This document shows positions 8,335 through 18,985 of a stretch of DNA of 32,946 bases, piece after piece (the stretch's first letter is position 1; every line of letters begins with the position of its first letter). The translations under genes were made by a program, and so were the position numbers. The notes under the pieces were generated by a model. That model was not told the DNA's origin, did not search any database, and saw nothing but the letters and a program-made list of their open reading frames with translations. The DNA lies in the NCBI RefSeq assembly GCF_001905095.1, contig NZ_LWLS01000024.1, forward strand, positions 195,260 through 228,205, read 5' to 3'. The stretch is from Micromonospora sp. CB01531 (lineage in GTDB: Bacteria > Actinomycetota > Actinomycetes > Mycobacteriales > Micromonosporaceae).

Positions 8335-8363
8335 TACTCCGTCCCCCATTCAGGAGCGCGTGT

Positions 8364-11300
8364 ATGAGACGCCACCGCACGCTACTTTTCGCCCTACTCG
8401 CGGCTGTCACCCTCGTGCTGTCGAGCACGCCGGCGACCGCCGCCGAATCCACCACCGCCGCCAATTTCCGGGTACTGGTCTTCTCCAAGGTCACGAACTT
8501 CTATCACGACTCCATCCCGGCCGGGGTCGCCGCCATCCGGCAACTCGGCGACCAGCACGGCTTCGCCGTCGAGGCGACCACCGACGCGGCCGCGTTCACC
8601 GACGCCAACCTCGCCCGGTTCGACGCCCTCGTGTTCAACAACACCAACTCCACCCCTGCCTCCGGCGACCTGCTCGACGCCGACCAGCGGGCCGCGCTGC
8701 AAAAGTTCGTCCGCGGCGGCGGCGGCTGGGTCGGCCTGCACGCCGCCTCGGCGAGCGAGCGGGACTGGACGTGGTACGAGGGACTGGTCGGGGCCATCTT
8801 CGACACCCACCCGGACTTCTCCCGCACCGGGGGCACCTTCCCGGGCCGGATCAAGGTCCTCGACCACGCCCACCCCTCCACGAAAAACCTGCCGGAGCTC
8901 TGGGAGCGCAGCGAGGAGTGGTACAACTGGCGGACCAACCCCACCGGCAAGGTCCACACTCTCGCCCAGATCAAGGTGCGCGACGGCATATCCGGGCTGA
9001 ACGAGGGCGTCGACCACCCGTACTCGTGGTGCCAGAACTACGACGGCGGCCGGTCCTGGTTCACCGCCGGCGGGCACAGCTCCTCCTCCTTCCAGGAGCC
9101 GGCCTTCCTGCAGCACCTCCTCGGCGGCATCAGGTGGGCGGCGGGCACCGCCCCCGGTGACTGCGGCGCCACCAGGACCGACAACTTCGAGCGGATCCCC
9201 CTGGTCAACCAGGACCTCTCCGACCCGTTCGAGCTGGCGGTGGCCCCCGACCGGCGGGTCTTCTACATCGAGCGCACCGGCGCGCTGAAGGTCATCAACC
9301 AGGACACCCTCGCCGTCACCACCCTCCTGGACTTCGCCTACACGCCGGAGCAGACCAGCCAGTCCGACGGCCTGCTCGGCATGACCCTGGACCGGCACTT
9401 CGGCACGAACAACAGCTGGATCTACCTGCTCTGGTCCGACCGGGTGGAGAAACAGCTGAACCTGTCCCGGTTCACCGTCGACGGCGACAGCGTCCGCCTC
9501 GACTCGGAAAAGCGCCTGCTGACGATCCCCACCTGGCGCGGTGAGGCGCGCGCCAACTCGCACATGGGCGGCTCGCTGACCATGGACAAGCAGGGCAACC
9601 TGTACGCCGCCATCGGCGACAACACCGACCCGTTCGAGTCCAGCGGCTTCACCCCCGTCGACGAGCGGGCCGGCCGCCGCGCGTACGACGCGCAGGGCAC
9701 CGCCGGCAACACCAACGACCTGCGGGGCAAGATCCTGCGGATCAAGCCCCTGTCCAACGGCAGGTACGCCATCCCGGAGGGCAACCTGTTCGCCCCCGGC
9801 ACGGCCAAGACCAAGCCCGAGATCTACGCGATGGGCATGCGGAACCCGTTCCGGATCACCGTCGACTCCACGACGAACGCGCTGCTCGTGGCCGACTACG
9901 GCCCCGACGCCCGGTCCGCCAACCCGAACCGCGGGCCGGAAGGGACCGTCGAGTTCAACCGGATCACCAGCGCCGGCAACTACGGCTGGCCCTACTGCAT
10001 CGGCAACAACACCCCGTTCAACGACTACGACTTCGCCACCTCCACCCCCGGGCCGAAGTTCGACTGCGCCGCACCGGTCAACGACTCCCCCAACAACACC
10101 GGCCTTACCAGCCTCCCCGCGGCCAAGCCGGCGCTGGTCTGGTACGCCTACTCGGCCTCCCCGGAGTTCCCCGAGCTCGGCACGGGCGGCGGCGGCCCGA
10201 TGGGCGGACCCGTCTACGACTACGACCCGTCCAACAAGCGGCTGACCAAGTTCCCCCAGTACTTCGACGGCAAGTGGATCGTCTACGAGCTGACCCGCAA
10301 GTGGTTCAAGACGTTGTCGATCCACTCCACCGCCCAGACCTTCAACGATCCCCGCTTCAACCCCACCAACGTCGGTGACCTGCAGTCCATCAACGGCATC
10401 TTCGGCAACATGTCGTGGATCCAGCCGTTCGAGGCGGAGTTCGGGCCGGACGGCTCGCTCTACGTCATCGACTTCGGCGCGGGCAGCGGGAGCGGCCGGG
10501 GCGGCAGCAACGACGGCGCGGGCATCTACCGCATCGACTACGTCGCCAACAGCCGACCGCCGGTGGCCAAGCTGACCGCCGACAAGGACAGCGGATCCGC
10601 GCCGCTGACCGTCGCCTTCTCCAGCGCCGGCACCAGCGGACCGGACGGCACTGCGGTCCAGTACGCCTGGGACTTCGACGGCAACGGCAGCGTCGACTCC
10701 ACCGCCGCCAACCCCAGCCACACCTACAGCACACCGGGGCGCTTCACCGCCCGCCTCACGGTCACCGCCACCAACGGGCAGACCGCCGTCGCCGTACAGG
10801 AGATCACAGTCGGCAACACTCGGCCGACGGTGACCCTCAGCGTCCCCGACGGGGCCTTCTTCGACTTCGGTGACCGCATTCCCTACACGGTGACGGTCAC
10901 CGACCCGGAGGAGAACAGCATCGACTGTTCGAAGGTGGTCGTGCAGACCCAGCTCGGCCACGACTCGCACACCCACCCGCTGGACAACTACATCGGCTGC
11001 ACCGGGGTCGCGGTCACCGAGAGCAACGGCGGTGATGGGCACGGCCCGGGCCAGAACCTGTACACCGTGCTCACCGCGCAGTACACCGACGGCGGGGCGG
11101 CCGGAGCACCGGCGCTGGTCGGCTCGACACGGGCGGAGCTGCAGACCAAGCGCAAGGAGGCCGAGCACTTCGACGGCCAGAGCGGCGTCCAGGTGATCGA
11201 CCGGGCCACCGCGAGTGCCGGCAAGCGCATCGGTGACATCGACCACGGAGAATGGATCAACTTCGGCCCGGTCAACCTGCGCGACATCGACTCGGTCACC

Positions 11301-11819
11301 TTCGGCGTCGCCTCGGGCAGCAGCGGCGGCGACATTGAAATCAGGGCCGACTCCCCCACCGGCGAACTCCTGGGCCGGGCCACCGTCGGCGGCACCGGCG
11401 GCTGGGACAACCTCGTGTCACCCACCGTCGAGCTCACCGATCCGGGCCGGACGTGCACGCTCTATCTGGTCTTCGTCAACCCGAACCAGACGGGCGGTAC
11501 CCCCGACCTGATGGCGCTGGACTGGCTGCGCTTCAACGGCGCCGGGGTGCGCGAACAGACCGACGCCACGGTGTCGGCCTCGGCCACACCCAGCACGGGC
11601 ACCGGGCCGCTGCAGGTGGCCTTCACCGGCACCGCCGCACCGGCGGCCGGGCGCACCATCACGGACTACGCGTGGGACTTCGGCGACAACGCCGCGACCG
11701 TGCACGGCGCGTCCGCCAGTCACACGTACGCCCGCAAGGGCACCTACACCGCTCGGCTGACCGTCACCGACAGCCTCGGGGCGACCATGTCCTCGATCGT
11801 GGTCGTCACGGTGCGCTGA
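8364..11819 (+). CDS. Secreted ThuA / sugar dehydrogenase / PKD / CBM6 / PKD multidomain protein
   Basis: The protein is 1151 residues with a Sec signal peptide (about 1-27, ending ATAA). Domains in order: ThuA-like (about 33-265, FRVLVFSKVTNFYHDSI); GSDH-type propeller (275-730, HMGGSLTMDKQGNLYAAIGD, GMRNPFRI, NYGWPYC); PKD (735-820, YAWDFDGNGSVDS); the GHDSHTHP domain also seen in the 4738 protein (about 816-925); CBM6-like carbohydrate-binding (930-1065, GEWINFGPVNL); and a final PKD (1070-1151). The frame is open upstream to 8280, but that stretch contains the operator; the ATG at 8364 has an AGGAG site (8352-8356) and starts the signal peptide. The make-up suggests an extracellular enzyme that binds polysaccharide or glycoside and oxidises it. 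ThuA proteins act in trehalose/sucrose catabolism through 3-keto sugars. Confidence 0.9.
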   Translation: MRRHRTLLFALLAAVTLVLSSTPATAAESTTAANFRVLVFSKVTNFYHDSIPAGVAAIRQLGDQHGFAVEATTDAAAFTDANLARFDALVFNNTNSTPASGDLLDADQRAALQKFVRGGGGWVGLHAASASERDWTWYEGLVGAIFDTHPDFSRTGGTFPGRIKVLDHAHPSTKNLPELWERSEEWYNWRTNPTGKVHTLAQIKVRDGISGLNEGVDHPYSWCQNYDGGRSWFTAGGHSSSSFQEPAFLQHLLGGIRWAAGTAPGDCGATRTDNFERIPLVNQDLSDPFELAVAPDRRVFYIERTGALKVINQDTLAVTTLLDFAYTPEQTSQSDGLLGMTLDRHFGTNNSWIYLLWSDRVEKQLNLSRFTVDGDSVRLDSEKRLLTIPTWRGEARANSHMGGSLTMDKQGNLYAAIGDNTDPFESSGFTPVDERAGRRAYDAQGTAGNTNDLRGKILRIKPLSNGRYAIPEGNLFAPGTAKTKPEIYAMGMRNPFRITVDSTTNALLVADYGPDARSANPNRGPEGTVEFNRITSAGNYGWPYCIGNNTPFNDYDFATSTPGPKFDCAAPVNDSPNNTGLTSLPAAKPALVWYAYSASPEFPELGTGGGGPMGGPVYDYDPSNKRLTKFPQYFDGKWIVYELTRKWFKTLSIHSTAQTFNDPRFNPTNVGDLQSINGIFGNMSWIQPFEAEFGPDGSLYVIDFGAGSGSGRGGSNDGAGIYRIDYVANSRPPVAKLTADKDSGSAPLTVAFSSAGTSGPDGTAVQYAWDFDGNGSVDSTAANPSHTYSTPGRFTARLTVTATNGQTAVAVQEITVGNTRPTVTLSVPDGAFFDFGDRIPYTVTVTDPEENSIDCSKVVVQTQLGHDSHTHPLDNYIGCTGVAVTESNGGDGHGPGQNLYTVLTAQYTDGGAAGAPALVGSTRAELQTKRKEAEHFDGQSGVQVIDRATASAGKRIGDIDHGEWINFGPVNLRDIDSVTFGVASGSSGGDIEIRADSPTGELLGRATVGGTGGWDNLVSPTVELTDPGRTCTLYLVFVNPNQTGGTPDLMALDWLRFNGAGVREQTDATVSASATPSTGTGPLQVAFTGTAAPAAGRTITDYAWDFGDNAATVHGASASHTYARKGTYTARLTVTDSLGATMSSIVVVTVR

Positions 11820-11831
11820 GCGTCCGGAGCG

Positions 11832-11861
11832 GGTGGCGGGGTGGGACGGCACCCCGCCACC
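11832..11861 (+). terminator. Stem-loop terminator after the ThuA fusion gene
   Basis: A perfect 12-bp inverted repeat (11832-11843 with 11850-11861) with a 6-base loop begins 12 bases after the stop codon. It separates this gene from the next exported isomerase, which lies only 132 bases away. Confidence 0.7.
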
Positions 11862-11951
11862 ACCGACCCGGCACCGCCGCCGGCCCTGTCGCGAGGGCCT
11901 GTCGGCCCACCACCTGACCAGTCTGAATTCCTCAGCCACCTGGGAGACGAC

Positions 11952-13157
11952 ATGCATGCCAACTCCGCCCGCCCGCCCCACACCCGGTCGAGACGAGCAC
12001 GTCACCTGCTTGCCGCATCGCTCGCCGCGGCCCTCCTGCCGTTCACACCGGCTGCGGCGTCGGCCGCCGAAACCGCGACCGACGCCACCAGCGCCCAGGT
12101 AACCGAGCAGGTGACCGCGGACCGCTGCCCGTGGGGATACCTCACCTCAGCCACGGTCTTCTTCGGCCGGGGGGCCGACTCGGGCGTACCGAACCGCGAC
12201 CTCGGCGACGGGTGCACGATCATGGACGCCGTCTGGGCCGAGGCGCCGTTCGCCAGCCACGGCAGCTTCGTGAGCCTGGTCAGCCGGCTCGCCAACGAGC
12301 TCAGGCAGACCGCGATCCTCACGCCCGAGGAGAGCAGCAGCATCGTACGAGCGGCAGCCGACTCCGAGATCGGCAAGCCGCAGCCCGCCTCCGGAACCCG
12401 CGCGGTACCCGACGAGCGGATCGGCCTCGTCCTCTACACGGTGCGGGCCACCATGCCGACCGCGCCCGACGCCACCCTGGCCGCGCTCGCCGCCTGCGGC
12501 TACCGCAACGCGGAACCCTCCGGCGCGGTGAACAACTTCTACGGCAAGACGGCCACGGCGCTGGCACCCCTGGTCGCCGACGCGGGTCTGTCGGCGCCGT
12601 CGATCGGGATCGGCCTCGGCGACCTCAGGAACAACATCGACGGCGTCATCGCCAACGCCAAGGCGTTCGGCGCCAAGTACGTCCGGATCTCAGGTTCGGC
12701 GTCCTGGAAGCTCAACGACTACAGCGAGGTCGCGGCAACCCTCAACGCCGTCGGCGCCAGACTCAAGCAGGAAGGCATCACGGTCGCCTACCACAACCAC
12801 GGATTCGAGTTCACCGCCCAGGGCGGCACGCGCGGCTACGACGTGCTGGTGCGCGAGACCGACCCGAACCTGGTGGCGATGGAGCTGGACCTGTACTGGG
12901 CGAGCAGCGTCGGCGCCGACCCGGTCGACCTGATCACGCGGTACCCGGGCCGGTTCTCGCTGTTCCACGTCAAGGACATGGCCGCCGACGGGTCGTTCGC
13001 CGACGTGGGCGAGGGAACCATCGACTTCGCCCGCATCTTCGCCTACAGCGAGATGGCCGGCACCGACTACTACTTCACCGAGAACGACAGCCCGCGCCCG
13101 GACGGCGTCTCGTCCGCCTGCGACAGCTACGCCAACCTCCGCGCCCTGCGCTACTGA
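11952..13157 (+). CDS. Secreted sugar isomerase/epimerase-like TIM barrel with extra N-terminal domain
   Basis: The protein is 401 residues with a Sec-type signal (about 1-37, ending AASA). A small domain follows (about 55-145, from DRCPWGYLTSATVFFGRGAD to DSEIGKP) with two cysteines, which I do not recognise as a named family. The rest (about 155-401) is a xylose-isomerase-like TIM barrel, with likely metal/catalytic residues His281 and His283 (YHNHGFEF), Glu311 (MELDLYW), His339 (LFHVKD) and Glu377 (TENDSP). These match the pattern of the Tat-exported barrel at 6869, so the two are paralogues using different export routes. The frame is open from 11841, but the ATG at 11952 has a GGGAG site and begins the signal peptide. 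A role in extracellular processing of oxidised sugars is inferred from context. Confidence 0.85.
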   Translation: MHANSARPPHTRSRRARHLLAASLAAALLPFTPAAASAAETATDATSAQVTEQVTADRCPWGYLTSATVFFGRGADSGVPNRDLGDGCTIMDAVWAEAPFASHGSFVSLVSRLANELRQTAILTPEESSSIVRAAADSEIGKPQPASGTRAVPDERIGLVLYTVRATMPTAPDATLAALAACGYRNAEPSGAVNNFYGKTATALAPLVADAGLSAPSIGIGLGDLRNNIDGVIANAKAFGAKYVRISGSASWKLNDYSEVAATLNAVGARLKQEGITVAYHNHGFEFTAQGGTRGYDVLVRETDPNLVAMELDLYWASSVGADPVDLITRYPGRFSLFHVKDMAADGSFADVGEGTIDFARIFAYSEMAGTDYYFTENDSPRPDGVSSACDSYANLRALRY

Positions 13158-13163
13158 CGGAAC

Positions 13164-13194
13164 TCGCCGGCCCGCGACACCCGCGGGCCGGCGA
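13164..13194. terminator. Bidirectional terminator between convergent genes
   Basis: A perfect 13-bp inverted repeat (13164-13176 with 13182-13194) with a 5-base loop fills the 50-base gap between the plus-strand isomerase gene and the minus-strand oxidoreductase gene. It probably ends both transcripts. Confidence 0.85.
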
Positions 13195-13207
13195 AGTCGT
13201 CCACCGG

Positions 13208-14041
13208 TTACGACCACATGCCCCTTGCGGCGGCCTCAGCGGCGTAGGTGCCGAAGTCGATCGGGTCGCGGCCCAGGATCCGCCGGACCGTGTCGGTGGG
13301 CTCGGCGAGGTATCCGGCGCGCATGCCCGCGAACATGGCGTTGAGCGCCGTTGCGGTAGCCTCCGAATGTCCCTGGGCCAGCAGTTCGGCCCGGTACTCC
13401 TCGGGCGTCAGCTCCAGGTAGCGGATGGATCGGCCCGCCGCCTCCGCGATCATCGCCACCGCCGAGCCGAAGGTGAGCGCACGGGGGCCGGACAGCTCGT
13501 ACACCTGGCCGTGGTGGCCGTCGGAGGTCAGCAGTGCCGCGGCGACGTCGGCGATGTCCTGGGCGTCGATGAACGGCTCCGGCGTGGCGCCCATCGGCAG
13601 GGCCAGCCGGCCCTCCACCAGCGGCTGGCGCCACAGGTCCTCGTCGAAGTTCTGGTTGAAGTTGTTCGGGCGGATGATCGTCCACTCCGCGCCAGAGTCC
13701 CGCACCGCCTGTTCGGCGGCGAGCATGCCCGGCGCGAAATCCTCGCCGATCCGGTCGATTCCGCGCCCGGAGAGCGCCACGAACCGGCCCACCCCCGCCT
13801 TCACCGCCCGCGACACGAAGTCGTCGGCCAGGGCCGGGTCTTCCGGCGCCAAGAGGTAGACCGCGGAAGCTTCCGCCACGGCCAGCTGCCAGGTGGTCGG
13901 CTGCGCCCAGTCGAATCGCACCTCTCCCGAGCGGGACGCCGCCCGTACCCGCCTGCCCGCCGCCCGCAGCGTGCGTACCAGGCGGCGTCCGATCTTCCCG
14001 GTTCCGCCAAGGACAAGGATCTCATTCGTTGCTGTCGTCAT
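13208..14041 (-). CDS. NmrA/SDR-type NAD(P)-binding oxidoreductase
   Basis: The 277-residue soluble protein is of the atypical short-chain dehydrogenase (NmrA/NAD(P)H-binding) group. The N-terminal Rossmann motif GGTGKIG has glycines at residues 12, 15 and 18. VYLLAPEDP, FVALSGRG and WTIIRPNNFNQNF fit the family seen in QOR2/NmrA-like proteins, and FIDAQDIADVAAALL is the usual later motif. There is no obvious catalytic YxxxK, so it may be a redox sensor or an NADPH-dependent reductase. The ATG at 14041 is preferred to a GTG six bases upstream, but neither has a clear ribosome site. It is divergent from an AraC-type regulator 88 bases away, a layout that usually means direct control. Confidence 0.85.
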   Translation of the reverse strand: MTTATNEILVLGGTGKIGRRLVRTLRAAGRRVRAASRSGEVRFDWAQPTTWQLAVAEASAVYLLAPEDPALADDFVSRAVKAGVGRFVALSGRGIDRIGEDFAPGMLAAEQAVRDSGAEWTIIRPNNFNQNFDEDLWRQPLVEGRLALPMGATPEPFIDAQDIADVAAALLTSDGHHGQVYELSGPRALTFGSAVAMIAEAAGRSIRYLELTPEEYRAELLAQGHSEATATALNAMFAGMRAGYLAEPTDTVRRILGRDPIDFGTYAAEAAARGMWS

Positions 14042-14129
14042 GACCACGAGTCAACCGACCCGACCGCCGTCGGCACATGCCTGGCCGTACGCGGGGCATG
14101 TGCGATCGTCCGCGACCTATGGTGAAGCG
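14042..14129. promoter_or_regulatory. Divergent promoter region between oxidoreductase and AraC regulator
   Basis: The 88 bases separate two start codons and must carry both promoters and, by analogy with similar pairs, the regulator's binding site. GGTGAAG at 14121-14127 is very close to the AraC start codon. No clear palindrome is visible. Confidence 0.4.
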
Positions 14130-15062
14130 ATGGACCTGTTCGACAGTCTGCTGCGGGGCGTACGCGCGGAGGGCGCGGCCTTCGGCCGGTCGGTGCTGCC
14201 GCCGACGTGGGCGTTGCGGTTCACCGACGGCGCGCCGGTGACGCTCTGCATACCCCTGCGGGGCGAGGGTTGGATCCTGCATCCAGGGTGCGACAAACCG
14301 CGGCTGGTGCGGGTCGGCGAGGCCGTCGTGGTGCGAGGGCCGGAGCCGTTCGTGTTCTCCGCCGAGCCGCGGTCGAGCTTCCGGCCGGGGGAGCTTCGGG
14401 ACGTCCGCTGCGGCGAATCGCGGGTCGCCGAGCCCCCGGACGCGGACCCAGCCGAGCACATGGTGCTGCTCGCCGGGGCGTACCACGTCCAGGGCCAGGC
14501 GCCGCATCGGCTACTCGGGGTGCTGCCGCCGGTCCTGGTCGTACCCGACGACCACGACTGTTCATCGCTGCGCGACTACCTGGACCACCAGCTCGGCGGG
14601 TGCCGCCCGGGTCGGCAGATCGTGCTGGATCGGCTGTTGGACTGGCTGCTGGTGTGCACCATCCGGGACTGGTTCGACCAGCCCGGCGCCGAGGCGCCCC
14701 GGTGGTACAGCGCGCTGAGCGACGACACGGCGGGACCGGTGCTGCGCGCCATGCACGACGCGCCGGGCAAGCCGTGGACGCTGTCCTCGCTGGCAGCTCT
14801 GGTCAGAGTGTCCCGTACGACGCTGGCCAAACGCTTCACCGAACTGGTGGGTGAGCCGCCCCTGACCTACCTGACCGACTGGCGGATGACGCTCGCTGCC
14901 GACATGCTGGCCGAATCCACCGCCACCGTCGCCGCCGTGGCGCGCCAGGTCGGCTACGCGGACGCGTTCGGCTTCAGCGCGGCCTTCAAACGCGCCCACG
15001 GGGTGAGCCCCAGCGAGCACCGCAAGCTCGCCGGAGGCGCCACTGCTCACTCCCACGGTTGA
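14130..15062 (+). CDS. AraC-family regulator with cupin-type N-terminus
   Basis: The 310-residue regulator has an N-terminal cupin-like ligand domain (about 5-190, including LCIPLRGEGWILHPG and VRVGEAVVVRGPEPF) of the kind often fused to AraC-type DNA-binding domains. The C-terminus carries two helix-turn-helix motifs (about 215-300): LSSLAALVRVSRTTLAKRF, then VAAVARQVGYADAFGFSAAF followed by GVSPSEHR. The frame is open to 13893, but residues before the ATG at 14130 overlap the divergent gene and show no domain. It likely controls the adjacent oxidoreductase gene and possibly itself. The ligand is unknown. Confidence 0.88.
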   Translation: MDLFDSLLRGVRAEGAAFGRSVLPPTWALRFTDGAPVTLCIPLRGEGWILHPGCDKPRLVRVGEAVVVRGPEPFVFSAEPRSSFRPGELRDVRCGESRVAEPPDADPAEHMVLLAGAYHVQGQAPHRLLGVLPPVLVVPDDHDCSSLRDYLDHQLGGCRPGRQIVLDRLLDWLLVCTIRDWFDQPGAEAPRWYSALSDDTAGPVLRAMHDAPGKPWTLSSLAALVRVSRTTLAKRFTELVGEPPLTYLTDWRMTLAADMLAESTATVAAVARQVGYADAFGFSAAFKRAHGVSPSEHRKLAGGATAHSHG

Positions 15063-15082
15063 CCCGAACCGCCTGTCCTGGC

Positions 15083-15119
15083 CGTCCAGGCCGGCCCCGA
15101 CGGAGGGCCGGCCTGGACG
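15083..15119. terminator. Bidirectional terminator between AraC gene and katG
   Basis: A perfect 15-bp inverted repeat (15083-15097 with 15105-15119) with a 7-base loop lies in the 63-base gap between convergent genes and probably ends both. Confidence 0.85.
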
Positions 15120-15125
15120 TGCGGA

Positions 15126-17876
<2,751 letters not shown>

Positions 17877-17937
17877 TCACCGTGAGTGCGATGTCAATCA
17901 CGGGTCGCCACCGACTGGGTCCACCGTCATCGTCGGC

Positions 17938-18489
17938 TCATGCCGGCCGCCCGCCAAACGCCCAGTCGTGCACCTCGATGTCGGCGTACCGGTCCGGGGT
18001 CAGGACCGCACGCGCCGCGTCCGGATCCGACGCCCGCAGCAGCACCGCGGTGCCCAGCCAGGTGGCCCCGTCGTCGGACAGCAGCGGCCCGTACGCGATC
18101 AGCTCGTCCCGGTCGGGCGGCACGGCGACGTCGGCGGCCTGCCCGGCGCCGAGGCCGAGCACCAGGTACCGGTTGCCGCCGGTCCGGCCGCCGGGGAAGT
18201 CCCACATGGTGCGCCCCAGCATGTTGCGCCACCGGCGCAGCAGCACGTCGCGGTACGCACCGGCCTGATAGTTGGGCTCGTCGAAGGCGAACGCCCGGGC
18301 GGCGGCGGAGTCCGGCAGGTCGACGATGTGCACGCTGCCGGTCGGCGTGTCACCGTCGTCGGCGAAGGTCGGGCCGCGGGCGATCATCTCCGCCGCGTAC
18401 CGGTCCATGTAGGACCAGTGCTCCTGCAGCAGCTCGCGGCGCAGGACCGCGGAGCCGGGCCGGTCACGGTGATAGCAGAAGAACTCCAT
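17938..18489 (-). CDS. Tandem YCII-domain protein
   Basis: The 183-residue soluble protein appears to hold two YCII-like alpha/beta-ferredoxin-type domains (about 1-95 and 105-180). The first has EFFCYHRDRPGS, HWSYMDRYAAEM and ARGPTF; the second has LVLGLGAG, AYGPLLSDDG and DRYADIEVHDW. YCII domains are small putative enzymes, some with dehalogenase-like activity; function here is unknown. A GAGG ribosome site lies close before the ATG. It begins 19 bases after the S26 peptidase stop on the same strand, so it is probably the last gene of the peptide-export operon, though its job there is unclear. Confidence 0.75.
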   Translation of the reverse strand: MEFFCYHRDRPGSAVLRRELLQEHWSYMDRYAAEMIARGPTFADDGDTPTGSVHIVDLPDSAAARAFAFDEPNYQAGAYRDVLLRRWRNMLGRTMWDFPGGRTGGNRYLVLGLGAGQAADVAVPPDRDELIAYGPLLSDDGATWLGTAVLLRASDPDAARAVLTPDRYADIEVHDWAFGGRPA

Positions 18490-18508
18490 GCCTCAGATCT
18501 TGACCGCA

Positions 18509-18985
18509 CTACCGCAGGCGGCGCAGCACCACGCCCAGCAGACGGTCGGTGGTGACATACCCGGACTGGCGGGAGTCGAACGAACGCCCGGGGTTGTCGC
18601 CCAGCACCACCACACGCCCGTTCGGCACCCGGGTACCAGGGGCCTGATGCAGCGCCGCCACGTCCCGCGGTATCGGGTCACCGGGCACCGCGGCCACCCG
18701 CTTGATGATCCACGCCGGTCCACGCCGGGCGTCGGGGGCCGGCGCGCGCCTCGCCCCTGCCGGTCGGGGCTGGCCGAATCCGCTGAGCACGACGACCTGG
18801 CCGGCGCGCACGGCCGCCGGTGTGACCCGCCGGACGAGCAGGCGCTCACCCGGCCGGTACGTCGGCAGCATGCTCTCCCCGTCCACGGTGACCGTCAGGT
18901 ACCGCTGGCGCAGCCAGCAGCCGGCGGCGCCAAGCAGGCCGGCGGCGGCCAGCGCGACGGCACCGGCGAGCAGGCCGGCGGTCAT
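18509..18985 (-). CDS. S26-family signal peptidase
   Basis: A 158-residue type I signal peptidase-like serine protease with one N-terminal membrane segment (about residues 3-22). The catalytic Ser38 lies in the motif GESMLPTYRPGERLLV and the catalytic Lys95 in WIIKRVAAVPGD. The later family motif GDNPGRSFDSRQSGYV is present near residue 133. The active site would face the outside of the membrane. The ATG at 18985 overlaps the stop of the ABC transporter gene by four bases, so it is co-translated. Its placement next to an exporter and a small cysteine-rich peptide with an AxA site suggests it removes that peptide's leader during export. It could also act more widely. Confidence 0.9.
   Translation of the reverse strand: MTAGLLAGAVALAAAGLLGAAGCWLRQRYLTVTVDGESMLPTYRPGERLLVRRVTPAAVRAGQVVVLSGFGQPRPAGARRAPAPDARRGPAWIIKRVAAVPGDPIPRDVAALHQAPGTRVPNGRVVVLGDNPGRSFDSRQSGYVTTDRLLGVVLRRLR

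Larger units (their letters stand above)
7817..8363. other. 547-base intergenic region before the ThuA fusion gene
   Basis: Beyond the terminator at 7843-7905 and the palindrome at 8321-8334, the region has a less GC-rich part (about 7930-8045, including TTGACCTTTTAAAG) that may hold a promoter, and a GC-rich stretch with no credible gene. The frame 7954-8187 lacks a ribosome site, and its translation has no recognisable feature. A second less GC-rich part (8260-8330) probably holds the promoter of the next gene. Confidence 0.5.

Noticed and set aside
8394..11246. 950-residue minus-strand frame opposite the ThuA fusion gene
   Set aside because: It is a shadow of the real gene, with skewed composition and no ribosome site or recognisable motif.
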